Shown here piece after piece: positions 37,887 to 45,532 of a stretch of 64,000 bases of DNA; positions within the stretch are counted from its first letter, which is position 1; each line of letters begins with the position of its first letter. The stretch comes from Rhizobium sp. WSM4643. GTDB taxonomy: Bacteria; Pseudomonadota; Alphaproteobacteria; Rhizobiales; Rhizobiaceae. The translations under genes were made by a program, and so were the position numbers. The notes below the pieces were generated by a model, which saw only the letters and a program-made list of their open reading frames with translations, was not told the DNA's origin and did not search any database. The stretch lies in the NCBI RefSeq assembly GCF_025152745.1, contig NZ_CP104040.1, positions 3,592,501-3,656,500 of the forward strand, read 5' to 3'.

Positions 37887-38750
37887 ATGCAGACAGTCTT
37901 CAGCATAGCCGTCGACGCCTTTGCCTATGGCATGGTGCTCTTCGTGATATCGATCGGCCTTTCGGTGACCATGGGGCTGATGCGTGTCGTCAACCTCGCC
38001 CATGGCGCCTTCGCGATGATCGGCGGCTACATCGCCTCCTATGTCGCCCGCGACCTCGGCCTCGGTTATGCTGCGGCGGTCATTGCTGCCGTTGTCATCA
38101 CGATCATCGTCGCCATTCCGATCGAACGTTTTCTCTACCGCCGGATCTATGGCGCGCCGGAATTGACCCAGGTGCTGATGACGATCGGCATCACCTTCTG
38201 CGTCATCGGCATCGCCAATTATGTCATGGGACCGACGCTGAAGACCATACCGCTGCCCGCTGCGCTGCAAGGATCGGCCGATCTCGGCTTTCGCACCATT
38301 CCCGTTCACCGGCTTTTCGTCATCCTCTGCGGCCTCGCCGTGGCGCTCGCCCTCTGGTTTACGATCGACAGGACGACCTTCGGCGTCAAGCTGCGTGCCT
38401 CCGTCGATGATGCGGCGATGGCTGCGGCACTCGGCGTGCGCACCGAGGTCATCTATGCGGTAAGCTTTGCCGTTGCCGTCGGGCTTGCCGCCTTCGGCGG
38501 CGTGGTCGGCGCCGAACTCCTGCCCGTCGAACCCTATTACGCACTGCGCTACATGGTCACCTTCCTGGTCGTCGTTTCCGTCGGCGGCGCGGGTTCCATT
38601 CCGGGCGCCCTGATCGCCTGCCTGCTGCTGGGCGCGATCGATACGACAGGACGGTATCTGATGCCGGAATTCGGCGAGTTCTTCTTCTATCTGGCCGTGA
38701 TCGCCATCATCTGCGTCTTCCCCCGCGGCCTTGCCGGAAGGGTGAAATAG
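37887..38750 (+). CDS. ABC transporter permease, LivH type
   Basis: Inner-membrane permease of the HAAT family, 287 residues, with about eight hydrophobic segments. ISIGLSVTMGLMRVVNLAHG (in parts, about 17-36) is the conserved LivH opening, with FMGVKLRA-like TTFGVKLRASVDD (about 167) in the cytoplasmic loop. The ATG at 37887 is preferred because AAGGG lies 7 bp before it; an ATG six bases upstream is too close. The gene lies 75 bp after the binding protein and 1 bp before the second permease. Confidence 0.9.
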   Translation: MQTVFSIAVDAFAYGMVLFVISIGLSVTMGLMRVVNLAHGAFAMIGGYIASYVARDLGLGYAAAVIAAVVITIIVAIPIERFLYRRIYGAPELTQVLMTIGITFCVIGIANYVMGPTLKTIPLPAALQGSADLGFRTIPVHRLFVILCGLAVALALWFTIDRTTFGVKLRASVDDAAMAAALGVRTEVIYAVSFAVAVGLAAFGGVVGAELLPVEPYYALRYMVTFLVVVSVGGAGSIPGALIACLLLGAIDTTGRYLMPEFGEFFFYLAVIAIICVFPRGLAGRVK

Positions 38751-38751
38751 G

Positions 38752-39756
38752 ATGGCGCTTGTCATGAATGACGAAACCGGGCCTCTCCAGCATCGTCGCG
38801 GGTTCATCACCCGCGATCTTATCGGAATAGCGGTCATCGTAGCCATTGCCGCCATCGGCTATTTCACCTTCCCCGATAATCTCGCCCTTCTGAGCCGGAT
38901 TATCACGATCGCGCTGCTCGTCCTGTCGCTCGATCTCGTGACCGGTTATTGCGGCGTCGCAACGCTTGGCCATGCAGCACTTTTCGGCTCCGGCGCCTAT
39001 GCCGCCGGGATCCTGTCGGCGCATTACGGCATCAATGATCCGCTGCTGATGATGCTGGCCGGCGTCGCCGGCGGCGCGGTTGCCGGGCTGCTCTGCGGGG
39101 CCATCATCCTGCGTGCGCATGGGCTGCCGCAACTGGTGCTGTCGATTGCACTGATCAACCTCTTCCATGAATTCGCCAACAAGGCCTCGTCCTGGACAGG
39201 CGGCAGCGATGGACTTTCCGGCATCGCGCCGGACCCGGTCTTCGGCCTCTTCGAATTCGATCTCTACGGTCACACCGCCTTCTTCTTCGGAATGGCGCTG
39301 CTGCTGATCGTCTTCGTGCTGCTGAGGGTCCTGGTTCGCTCGCCCTTCGGCATGCTCTGTCGCGCCATCAAGCACGATCCGCTACGCATCCGCGCCATGG
39401 GCGCTTCACCGAAGGCAGCTCTGATCAGGATGTACGCGGTATCAGGTGCCGTTGCCGGTGTCGGCGGCGCCTTGAATGCGATCTCGACACAGGTCGTCGG
39501 CCTCGACAGCCTGTCTTTCACGCAGTCGGCCGAAGCGCTTGTCATGCTGGTGCTCGGCGGCACCGGTTCTCTCTTCGGGGCACTTTCCGGTACTGTCATC
39601 TTCATGCTCTTCGAGGACTATGTCTCCGCCGCCAATCCCTTCCATTGGCTGACCATGGTCGGCGCGCTGCTGATCGCCGTTGTGCTCTTTGCGCCCAAAG
39701 GTCTCTACGGGACGGCCGCAGCCTTCGTTAGCCGCCGCAGGGAGCAACGCTCATGA
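38752..39756 (+). CDS. ABC transporter permease, LivM type
   Basis: Second permease, 334 residues, about nine hydrophobic segments. LVTGYCGVATLGHAALFGSGAY (in parts, about 63-82) is the LivM hallmark, and GMLCRAIKHDPLRIRAMG (about 200) is the coupling loop. It starts 1 bp after the LivH stop, with GTGAAATAGG as a weak ribosome site, and overlaps the first ATPase gene by 4 bp (ATGA). An ATG at codon 5 is an alternative start. Confidence 0.9.
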   Translation: MALVMNDETGPLQHRRGFITRDLIGIAVIVAIAAIGYFTFPDNLALLSRIITIALLVLSLDLVTGYCGVATLGHAALFGSGAYAAGILSAHYGINDPLLMMLAGVAGGAVAGLLCGAIILRAHGLPQLVLSIALINLFHEFANKASSWTGGSDGLSGIAPDPVFGLFEFDLYGHTAFFFGMALLLIVFVLLRVLVRSPFGMLCRAIKHDPLRIRAMGASPKAALIRMYAVSGAVAGVGGALNAISTQVVGLDSLSFTQSAEALVMLVLGGTGSLFGALSGTVIFMLFEDYVSAANPFHWLTMVGALLIAVVLFAPKGLYGTAAAFVSRRREQRS

Positions 39757-40517
39757 GCCCGGTCTTCGAAGTCGCCAATCTCAAGAAAGCCTTCGGCGGC
39801 CTTGCCGTCACCAATAATGTCTCGCTGACAATGTCACCTGGCGATCGCATCGCGCTGATCGGCCCGAATGGCGCCGGCAAGACCACCTTCGTCAACCTCG
39901 TGACCGGTAATCTCTCTCCCGATTCCGGCGAGGTTCGCCTGGGTGGCGAGCTGGTGACGAAGCTCGATGCGATCGGCAGGGTCAGACGCGGTCTTGTCCG
40001 CTCCTTTCAGGTGACGCGGCTCTTCCAGGACATGACCCCGGCCGAACATCTGGGACTTGCCGTCCTTCAACGCGATGGAAAGTCCGGGCACATGTTCGGC
40101 AATTTCCTGCGTATGCCCGATGTCATGGCCGAGGTCGATGATCTCCTTGGAAAACTCGGGCTGGCTTTCCTGATGCATCGCAAGGTCAGCGAAATCGCCT
40201 ATGGCCAGCAGCGGCTTCTCGAGATCGCCGTGGCGCTGGCATTGAAGCCGAAAGTGCTGCTGCTCGACGAACCCGCAGCCGGCGTGCCGCAAAGCGATAC
40301 CGGCCGCATCGAGCAGGCGCTGGCCGATCTGCCCGCCGATCTCGCCGTGCTGATGATCGAACACGACATGGATCTCGTCTTCCGTTTTGCCAGACGCGTC
40401 ATCGTGCTTGCTTCAGGCGCGATCATCTTCGATGGCCTGCCGGAAGACGTCACCAAGGATGCGCGCGTGCGCGAGGCCTATCTCGGGAGCTATGCCAATG
40501 CCAGCCCTGTCGCTTGA
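39753..40517 (+). CDS. ABC transporter ATPase, LivG type
   Basis: Nucleotide-binding subunit of 254 residues. Walker A GPNGAGKTT (about 38-46), a Q-loop region in LVRSFQVTRLFQDM, and Walker B VLLLDEPAAGVP (about 168-179) are present. The signature motif is unusual: where LSGGQ is expected, EIAYGQQRLLEIA is read, as in most LivG proteins. EHDMDLVF supplies the H-loop. Its end overlaps the LivF start by 20 bp, so translation is coupled. Confidence 0.91.
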   Translation: MSPVFEVANLKKAFGGLAVTNNVSLTMSPGDRIALIGPNGAGKTTFVNLVTGNLSPDSGEVRLGGELVTKLDAIGRVRRGLVRSFQVTRLFQDMTPAEHLGLAVLQRDGKSGHMFGNFLRMPDVMAEVDDLLGKLGLAFLMHRKVSEIAYGQQRLLEIAVALALKPKVLLLDEPAAGVPQSDTGRIEQALADLPADLAVLMIEHDMDLVFRFARRVIVLASGAIIFDGLPEDVTKDARVREAYLGSYANASPVA

Positions 40518-41214
40518 GGTCGACAACCTGTCGGCCGGATATGGGCCGACGAGAGTGCTCGAAGGCATTTCCTTCTCCGTGCCGGCAGGTGCCCGGCTTG
40601 CCGTGCTCGGCCGCAACGGCATGGGCAAGACCACGCTCTTGGCAACGCTAGCAGGGCAGACAAGGCGATACGAGGGCAGCATCCGTCTCGGCGATTTGGA
40701 TGTCACGACGGCACCGAGTGCTACACGCGCGCACAAAGGCCTCGGATATGTGCCGCAGGCGCGCTGTGTCTTCCCGACGCTGACAGTCGAAGAAAACCTT
40801 TTCGTCGGCTTGAAGGCGCGGCCGAAAACGGCGCTGGAGGAAGCCTATGCGATGTTCCCGCGCCTGAAGGAGCGCCGCCGCAACCTCGGCAGCCAGCTTT
40901 CCGGCGGCGAGCAGCAGATGCTCTCCACGGCCCGCACCATTCTCGGCCGTCCCGCCGTCCTGCTGCTTGACGAACCGCTGGAGGGCCTTGCGCCCGTTAT
41001 CTGCGAGGAACTGATGGCGGCCTTCGCCGACCTTGCCAAGGCGGGAGACATGACCATCCTGCTGGTCGAGCAGCGCATCCAGAGCGCGCTCGATTTCGCC
41101 GATCAGGTCGTCATCCTCGAACGCGGCAGACTGGCATGGACCGGAACGCCGGAAAATCTCGCCAGGGATCACCAGGCTGTCGAGAGCCTGCTCGGGGTCG
41201 GCGGCCTGCATTGA
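40498..41214 (+). CDS. ABC transporter ATPase, LivF type
   Basis: Second nucleotide-binding subunit, 238 residues. Walker A GRNGMGKTTLLATLAG (about 39-54), signature LSGGEQQMLSTARTIL (about 135-150) and Walker B VLLLDEPLEGLAP (about 155-167), then VEQRI as H-loop region in the LivF style. Of two ATGs, the second is chosen because CGGGAG ends 8 bp before it. Last gene of the five-gene transporter; no terminator is evident after it. Confidence 0.91.
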   Translation: MPALSLEVDNLSAGYGPTRVLEGISFSVPAGARLAVLGRNGMGKTTLLATLAGQTRRYEGSIRLGDLDVTTAPSATRAHKGLGYVPQARCVFPTLTVEENLFVGLKARPKTALEEAYAMFPRLKERRRNLGSQLSGGEQQMLSTARTILGRPAVLLLDEPLEGLAPVICEELMAAFADLAKAGDMTILLVEQRIQSALDFADQVVILERGRLAWTGTPENLARDHQAVESLLGVGGLH

Positions 41215-41308
41215 TGGGAATGATCGGCAAAAGCTCCGGCTCTGCTGATTGCCCCCTTTCGCCTTCAAGATTGCGCTGAACCCGCCGAGCAATCCATGCA
41301 GTATATCG

Positions 41309-41325
41309 TCATGACGACGTCATGA
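41309..41325. promoter_or_regulatory. 17-bp palindrome in the 406-bp gap before the VCBS-like gene
   Basis: TCATGACGACGTCATGA is a perfect 8+1+8 palindrome. GTCAT recurs at 41308, 41319 and 41333, so two copies stand 11 bp apart, a spacing also seen in PhoB-type boxes. The nearest downstream gene starts 296 bp away. I see nothing else in 41215-41620 apart from a GGGAGGTAGAA ribosome site. Confidence 0.35.
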
Positions 41326-41620
41326 TTGACCCGTCATGATTATCCTGCCTGAAAGTTTTCCGCTGGCCGAATTGACGGATCGCCTGAAAGGGCGAGAAAC
41401 ACCATGATCGATCAAGCGGCATCAACGTAAGACAAGGCGTAAATCCTCGTTCATAAAGAGGATCGAGTTTATGCCGCTCCCTTTACTTGAATAGTTGAGC
41501 TGTAATCGACCGGAATTTGTGGCGCTGACGGGCGGAATTGCTCTGACGCTCCATCTATTTCGGTTGCCAGATACCCGATAGGGTTGCATAGTCGAACAGA
41601 AAATCACACGGGAGGTAGAA

Positions 41621-42454
41621 ATGGCAAACCACAAGCCGGTCGCAGGTGACGTATACCAGCCTATTTTCAACGTCGACAACCCGATCGACGGCAACATTCT
41701 GGACAATACCAGTTCCACGGATGCCGACGGAGACCAGGTGCGTCTCAACTTCGTCAATGGACAGCGAATTCCGCAACCGGCCGATCCGAACGGGCCTGCC
41801 ACGACCACCACAGTCGAGGGAAGATATGGCACTCTGACCGTCTATTCCAACGGCAATTACACATACGAGCTCGATCATACCAACCCGGTGGTATCAGCGC
41901 TCGGCCCGGGAGACCAACTCGTCGACCAGTTCAATTTCAAGGTCTCAGATGGCAAAGGCGCCACCGACTTCGGCCTGCTCAATATCGCGGTCGACTTGCC
42001 GGAACACGGCAACATCTTCGTGAATTTCGAGGATGTCGGCAACCACGACTTCCCGACGGGCTACAAAGGCTTCGATTGGGGCGCCTGGCACGATGGTGAC
42101 GACGCGACTGTGCGGGAGGAAGCGGATGGCAACCACTATCTGGGAGGAGGCGTGTTCTGGACACCCATCCAAGCCGCCGATGGCGGTCACTTTCAGATCG
42201 AGCAATTCAGTGTCGCAAACGGCACATCGGACTATGACAACGTTCTGACGATCGAAGGTCGTCTAAACGGCGATACCGTCTTCTTGGTCACGGTCAACGT
42301 CACCGCCGACAGCATTCATGACCCGCAAGTGATCGATCTTAGCGCCTACGGCGAAATCGACTATCTCATCCTCGACACCGAGCCCGTCATCACCGAAACG
42401 AGCGGCCCGGATTATTACGGCGCGCAATACGACAATTTTCATTTCATCGTTTGA
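41621..42454 (+). CDS. VCBS/cadherin-like repeat protein, probably secreted
   Basis: A 277-residue acidic, Asp/Asn/Gly-rich protein. Residues about 8-130 form one VCBS or tandem-95-type Ig-like unit: DADGDQVRLNFVNG, GRYGTLTVYSNGNYTYELD (about 69-87) and DQFNFKVSDGKGATD are typical of such repeats in RTX adhesins and surface proteins. The C-terminal half (from about 135) is unlike the repeat and may be a carbohydrate-binding-like beta domain (FENVG-type opening NFEDVGNHDFPTGYKGFDW). No signal peptide or RTX nonapeptide is present, so type I secretion would need an uncleaved C-terminal signal. GGGAGG precedes the ATG. First gene of the accessory stretch. Confidence 0.7.
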   Translation: MANHKPVAGDVYQPIFNVDNPIDGNILDNTSSTDADGDQVRLNFVNGQRIPQPADPNGPATTTTVEGRYGTLTVYSNGNYTYELDHTNPVVSALGPGDQLVDQFNFKVSDGKGATDFGLLNIAVDLPEHGNIFVNFEDVGNHDFPTGYKGFDWGAWHDGDDATVREEADGNHYLGGGVFWTPIQAADGGHFQIEQFSVANGTSDYDNVLTIEGRLNGDTVFLVTVNVTADSIHDPQVIDLSAYGEIDYLILDTEPVITETSGPDYYGAQYDNFHFIV

Positions 42455-42613
42455 CGAAGGGGGAAAGGGCATCGTATCGCCGGAATCTTTGCACCTTCGC
42501 CAAGCGCGCGCTGCTGTAGCTATCTGATACCAAAATCTTGCGATAGCTGACGGGCCTGCGTCTTGCTAGCATAGGATCGTGCGAGGAGGCACCGTTATGC
42601 TGGGATGGAGGAA

Positions 42614-42745
42614 ATGATGCAGCCAGTCGGGATCAGGTTAGCGGCGGTCATGTTCTCGCTTGCCGTATGGGCTATTATTATCGCTGTCGCATCTCACCTT
42701 TGGGCGACAAAGATGCCTCTATTGCTTCTGACGCTCTACAAATAG
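42614..42745 (+). CDS. Small membrane peptide (43 residues)
   Basis: MMQPVGIRLAAVMFSLAVWA begins a product with one long hydrophobic segment (about 8-27) and a second short hydrophobic end (MPLLLLTLY). GGAGG ends 3 to 6 bp before the two adjacent ATGs. Family not recognised. The strong ribosome site and membrane character are the only support. Confidence 0.5.
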   Translation: MMQPVGIRLAAVMFSLAVWAIIIAVASHLWATKMPLLLLTLYK

Positions 42746-43152
42746 GCCTGTCCTCAGCGTTGGCGGAAATGCTGCAGCTCAGGGCGCAACGGGTTTGGTC
42801 CCCTCGCCGCGCAAAGGCCAACCAAGACAACTGCGAAGGGCACCATGGACGCTGTTGAAGGTGGGAAAGTCATCGACGCCTCCCGAACATTCCGCCCCAG
42901 AGCACAGAATTCTACGCTGATTACTCAAGCGTGGAAGGGAAAACTTTTGGTGAATTCTTAGCCCCGGAACTATGGTGGCACTTGCTGGCGAACTATGAGC
43001 AATTGACCTGTGGTCCGCAACGGCTCGAAAGCTGACCAAATTTGCGGAAGGGCACCTTCTTTTGGAGAGGGCGATTGAACCCGCCAAAGGCTGGCAGCCC
43101 GCTCGCTATCTCATCCGGAGATTTTTTTGACGCTGACGAAATCCGGCGGGGG
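42746..43152. other. Gap without a recognisable gene
   Basis: About 400 bp downstream of the small membrane peptide. Only short ORFs without ribosome sites are present, and base composition is lower in GC than in the flanking core genes. No hairpin with a T-run, repeat or known RNA was recognised. Confidence 0.4.
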
Positions 43153-43566
43153 TCACATTTCGCGGAATATAGCGGCTGCCACCAAATCAGACTGCAACGG
43201 CGATGTGACTTTGATTTGAGATGTCCGTTGGATCTTGGCCTCATAGAGATTCCAGATCGCCAGAAACAAGGTTGTCACGATGAAGATGGCCAGCACTGCG
43301 AGATGGATTTTGCCGATGCGGCGCGCGAAATAGGACTTGGCCTTGGCCTCGACAGCCTGGGCCATGGCCCTATTCCGCCTGTCGTTTTCGAGGAGATACC
43401 CGGCCATGCGTCCACGTGAACGATCCTGCACGCGGGACCGATCATCGTCCTTTGGCTCTGCACTCAACGCCCGACGCACGGCGCTAAAGATCAGGATCAC
43501 CAGCAACACCCAGAGCATTAGGAAGGACAGGCCAAAAAGGCGTCCGCTGGGGATGGTCATATCCAT
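43153..43566 (-). CDS. Membrane protein of unknown function, two transmembrane segments
   Basis: A 137-residue product with hydrophobic helices at about 10-31 (LFGLSFLMLWVLLVILIFSA) and about 86-107 (IHLAVLAIFIVTTLFLAIW). The loop between them is highly charged and contains DDRSRVQDRSRGR. The ATG has GGAG about 8 bp upstream; an extension of 8 codons is rejected. I recognise no family. It stands alone on the minus strand in the accessory stretch. Confidence 0.6.
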   Translation of the reverse strand: MDMTIPSGRLFGLSFLMLWVLLVILIFSAVRRALSAEPKDDDRSRVQDRSRGRMAGYLLENDRRNRAMAQAVEAKAKSYFARRIGKIHLAVLAIFIVTTLFLAIWNLYEAKIQRTSQIKVTSPLQSDLVAAAIFREM

Positions 43567-43991
43567 CGCAGTCTCCGGGCTACAGAGCAATGATCGCCCC
43601 TGACATCAAAGAGGAACTGACATATGATTTCAACCTCGGGGCGCAACCTTCGCTTCGGGTAAGATGATCAGCCATTCACATCTTCGATGGCAGCTGCCAA
43701 CTCACATACGTATATTTCCCGTCCATTGATAAAGCACCGAAAAACACCTGGGAGACCCCCGCATCACCCGACGGACATGCAGCGCCGTCTGGTGCGCTTT
43801 CATCCGCCGTTGTCATGCGAATCTCAGGGGCATTCGCCTCCCGCCGCAAATTCCTCTTCAGGGACCGCCGCCGGCTTTTGCTAGCATCCGGCTCGGTCTC
43901 GGCGATCTCAGCGACAACCGCCCGGCTTTAAGTTTGCCAGCGTTGCAAACATTCCAGCGTCGATGCCTTTGAATGTTTCCCAAGCTGGTAA

Positions 43992-44215
43992 ACAAGGGAT
44001 CGATGCCTTGAATACATCAATGGCCCTATATTTCCCAACGTCAAACGGCAGCTCGCCGATGAATATGACGCGGCGCAAGAGCGGGGCGAAGTCGCCGGGC
44101 AAAGGACGGCGCCAACGGGCGTTCCGAGAGGGAACGCCCGCCAACCGCCGCCGATGTCGGGCTAACCCGTAAGGACTTTTATGAAGCCCTGTCATCCGCC
44201 GACGCCGCGTGGGGC
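43992..44215 (+). pseudogene. Frameshifted relic of a rhizobial DNA-associated/phage-type protein
   Basis: One frame reads NVKRQLADEYDAAQERGEVA (ending in a stop at 44163-44165). A second frame then reads ADVGLTRKDFYEALSSADAA (44152-44211). Joined, they resemble the LADEYDAAQERGEV...DIGLxxKxIxEAR pattern that I recall from Rhizobiales hypothetical proteins often found near phage or plasmid genes. Neither frame has a proper start, so this is a broken remnant. The 370 bp before it (from 43567) hold no other gene that I can support. Confidence 0.45.
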
Positions 44216-44242
44216 ACAGCGAAGTCGCAGCAGTATCGGCTG

Positions 44243-44485
44243 CTACTGTCCCGTTTGGGGGTTTCTTGCAATTTGTTCGCCGGTTTGGGGGTTTCTTGCC
44301 CCTTCGCCCTGCACTTTCCCCGAGCCTGTCGGACCACTCTCCTTGGAGCCAGGCGCTTCGGCTCCGTTTTGCGGCCCGCCCAACCAATCACGAGTTATGT
44401 TGCCGGTGCCCATGCGACCAGCCGCGTATTCGGGTGGGTCTTGGATTGTCTTCTTGGCGGGAGGAGTCTTAGAGTTATCGGTCAT
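44243..44485 (-). CDS. 80-residue protein with tandem HU beta-arm-tip motifs
   Basis: The product starts MTDNSKTPPAKKTIQDPP, is rich in Gly, Pro and Ser, and ends GARNPQTGEQIARNPQTGQ. RNPQTG is exactly the sequence at the DNA-intercalating tip of bacterial HU beta-arms, and here it occurs twice, 11 residues apart. The rest shows no HU fold; the protein appears disordered. GGAG lies 6 bp before the ATG. The C-terminal DNA shows the duplication as a repeated GTTTGGGGGTTTCTTGC on the plus strand. Function unknown; DNA minor-groove binding is a guess from the motif. Confidence 0.55.
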   Translation of the reverse strand: MTDNSKTPPAKKTIQDPPEYAAGRMGTGNITRDWLGGPQNGAEAPGSKESGPTGSGKVQGEGARNPQTGEQIARNPQTGQ

Positions 44486-44650
44486 CACGATCTCCACTGT
44501 TGCGCCTTGTTGGATTGAGTAAGGCGGACCAACGAAAATTATCAGACCAATGAATTGAAAACTACCCTAGGATTTAATTGTCGATTTTTCTGTCTATGGT
44601 TGTATAGTTTTAAGGTCCACCAGCGACATCGATGCGCGTTGCCGAGCGCT

Positions 44651-44844
44651 ATGGTGACGAGGACAAAAACCGAATCGTTCGGGATTTACAGCCGACTGTC
44701 TTCCTACGCGCTCGCCGCTCCATCGATGCCTGCCGAGGTCCGTGAATCAATAGAGGCGCTGATCGCGGACGAGGGGCCGGCCGCTTGGTTCGCCGTGCGC
44801 CAACGCGGTTACGATCTTTCGCGTGACATGGCGGAGATGGGGGC
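44651..44844 (+). pseudogene. Possible truncated gene upstream of the GTG-started ORF
   Basis: From the ATG at 44651 about 64 codons look coding in third-base choice (ESIEALIADEGPAAWFAVRQ occurs inside). The frame then continues as an unlikely basic and Cys-rich tail that fully overlaps the next gene's start. This suggests a gene end lost by frameshift, or simply a short upstream ORF. Weak support only. Confidence 0.2.
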
Positions 44845-45162
44845 GTGCGTCCGGGTTATCGCAATCCGCAGAAGAAATCGGTGCTGTTCAGGGCACCGGG
44901 TTTGCTCATTGGGGCTCTCGCGTTTGGTGCGGCCGGCGGCTGGACCGCGAGCGACTTGCTTGCCTCATTGAGCTCTTCTGGCGGCTCCGAACTGTCGTGC
45001 AGGATCAAGGGCAACATCTCCATCGACACGGGCGAGCGCATCTTCCACGTGCCGGAGCAGAAATGCTACGCACAGACGAGGATCAGCCCCCAGTATGGCG
45101 AGCGGTGGTTCTGCTCGGAACTTGAAGCTTGGGCGACCGGCTGGCGGAAATCGAAAGCGTAG
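44845..45162 (+). CDS. Small membrane-anchored protein with GNIS..GERIFHVP motif
   Basis: A 105-residue product with GTG start and GGAG 8 bp before it. A hydrophobic anchor (APGLLIGALAFGAAGGW, about 17-33) is followed by a compact C-terminal domain: CRIKGNISIDTGERIFHVPE, CYAQTRISPQYGERWFCSE, EAWATGWRKSKA. This domain is widespread in rhizobia as a stand-alone unit or attached to nuclease-like proteins; its function is not known to me. Two cysteines could form a disulphide outside the cytoplasm. Confidence 0.65.
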   Translation: MRPGYRNPQKKSVLFRAPGLLIGALAFGAAGGWTASDLLASLSSSGGSELSCRIKGNISIDTGERIFHVPEQKCYAQTRISPQYGERWFCSELEAWATGWRKSKA

Positions 45163-45320
45163 TGCTTCATCGCATGTCGCACTCGTGTCGCGCAGAGTAG
45201 CCGTCACGAGCTTGCGACCATTGAAAATCAATGGCAATTTGTCGTAGGTTGCGCGACATAAAACCAGCCACCAAAGGGCAGCAATCAGCCGATAAGATAT
45301 TGCTTTTACTTCGGCTTGAC

Positions 45321-45397
45321 TGGTAGCGGAGGAGGGATTTGAACCCCCGACACAAGGATTATGATTCCTCTGCTCTGACCTACTGAGCTACTCCGCC
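45321..45397 (-). tRNA. tRNA-Met (CAT anticodon, elongator type)
   Basis: Read on the minus strand: acceptor stem GGCGGAG/CTCCGCT (one G-T pair), D-arm AGCTCAGTAGGTCAGAGC, anticodon loop ATCATAA with CAT, T-arm GGGGGTTCAAATCCCTC, and an encoded 3' CCA. The GGCGGAG acceptor and the rest match alphaproteobacterial elongator tRNA-Met rather than initiator tRNA. A lysidine-modified tRNA-Ile2 is unlikely. The 3' end points towards the accessory stretch. Confidence 0.95.
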
Positions 45398-45532
45398 ACT
45401 GGTCAACGATACCCGCTCGCGAAGCGATGCCGGTTCGTGGGATGAGCGGCTTATAAGGTGCGCTTCGGCTTTGTGTCAAGCGCATGATCGAGAAAAACGG
45501 TGGGCTTTGCCGCCTCCCGTTTCCGATGGGTT

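Noticed and set aside
43908..44387. 159-codon minus-strand frame in the accessory stretch
   Set aside because: No ribosome site, very Arg-rich, and it overlaps the better-supported 80-residue gene in another frame.
45321..45397. tRNA-Met as an attachment site for an integrated island
   Set aside because: No integrase gene and no repeated copy of the tRNA 3' end were seen in the window, so no attachment site is annotated.
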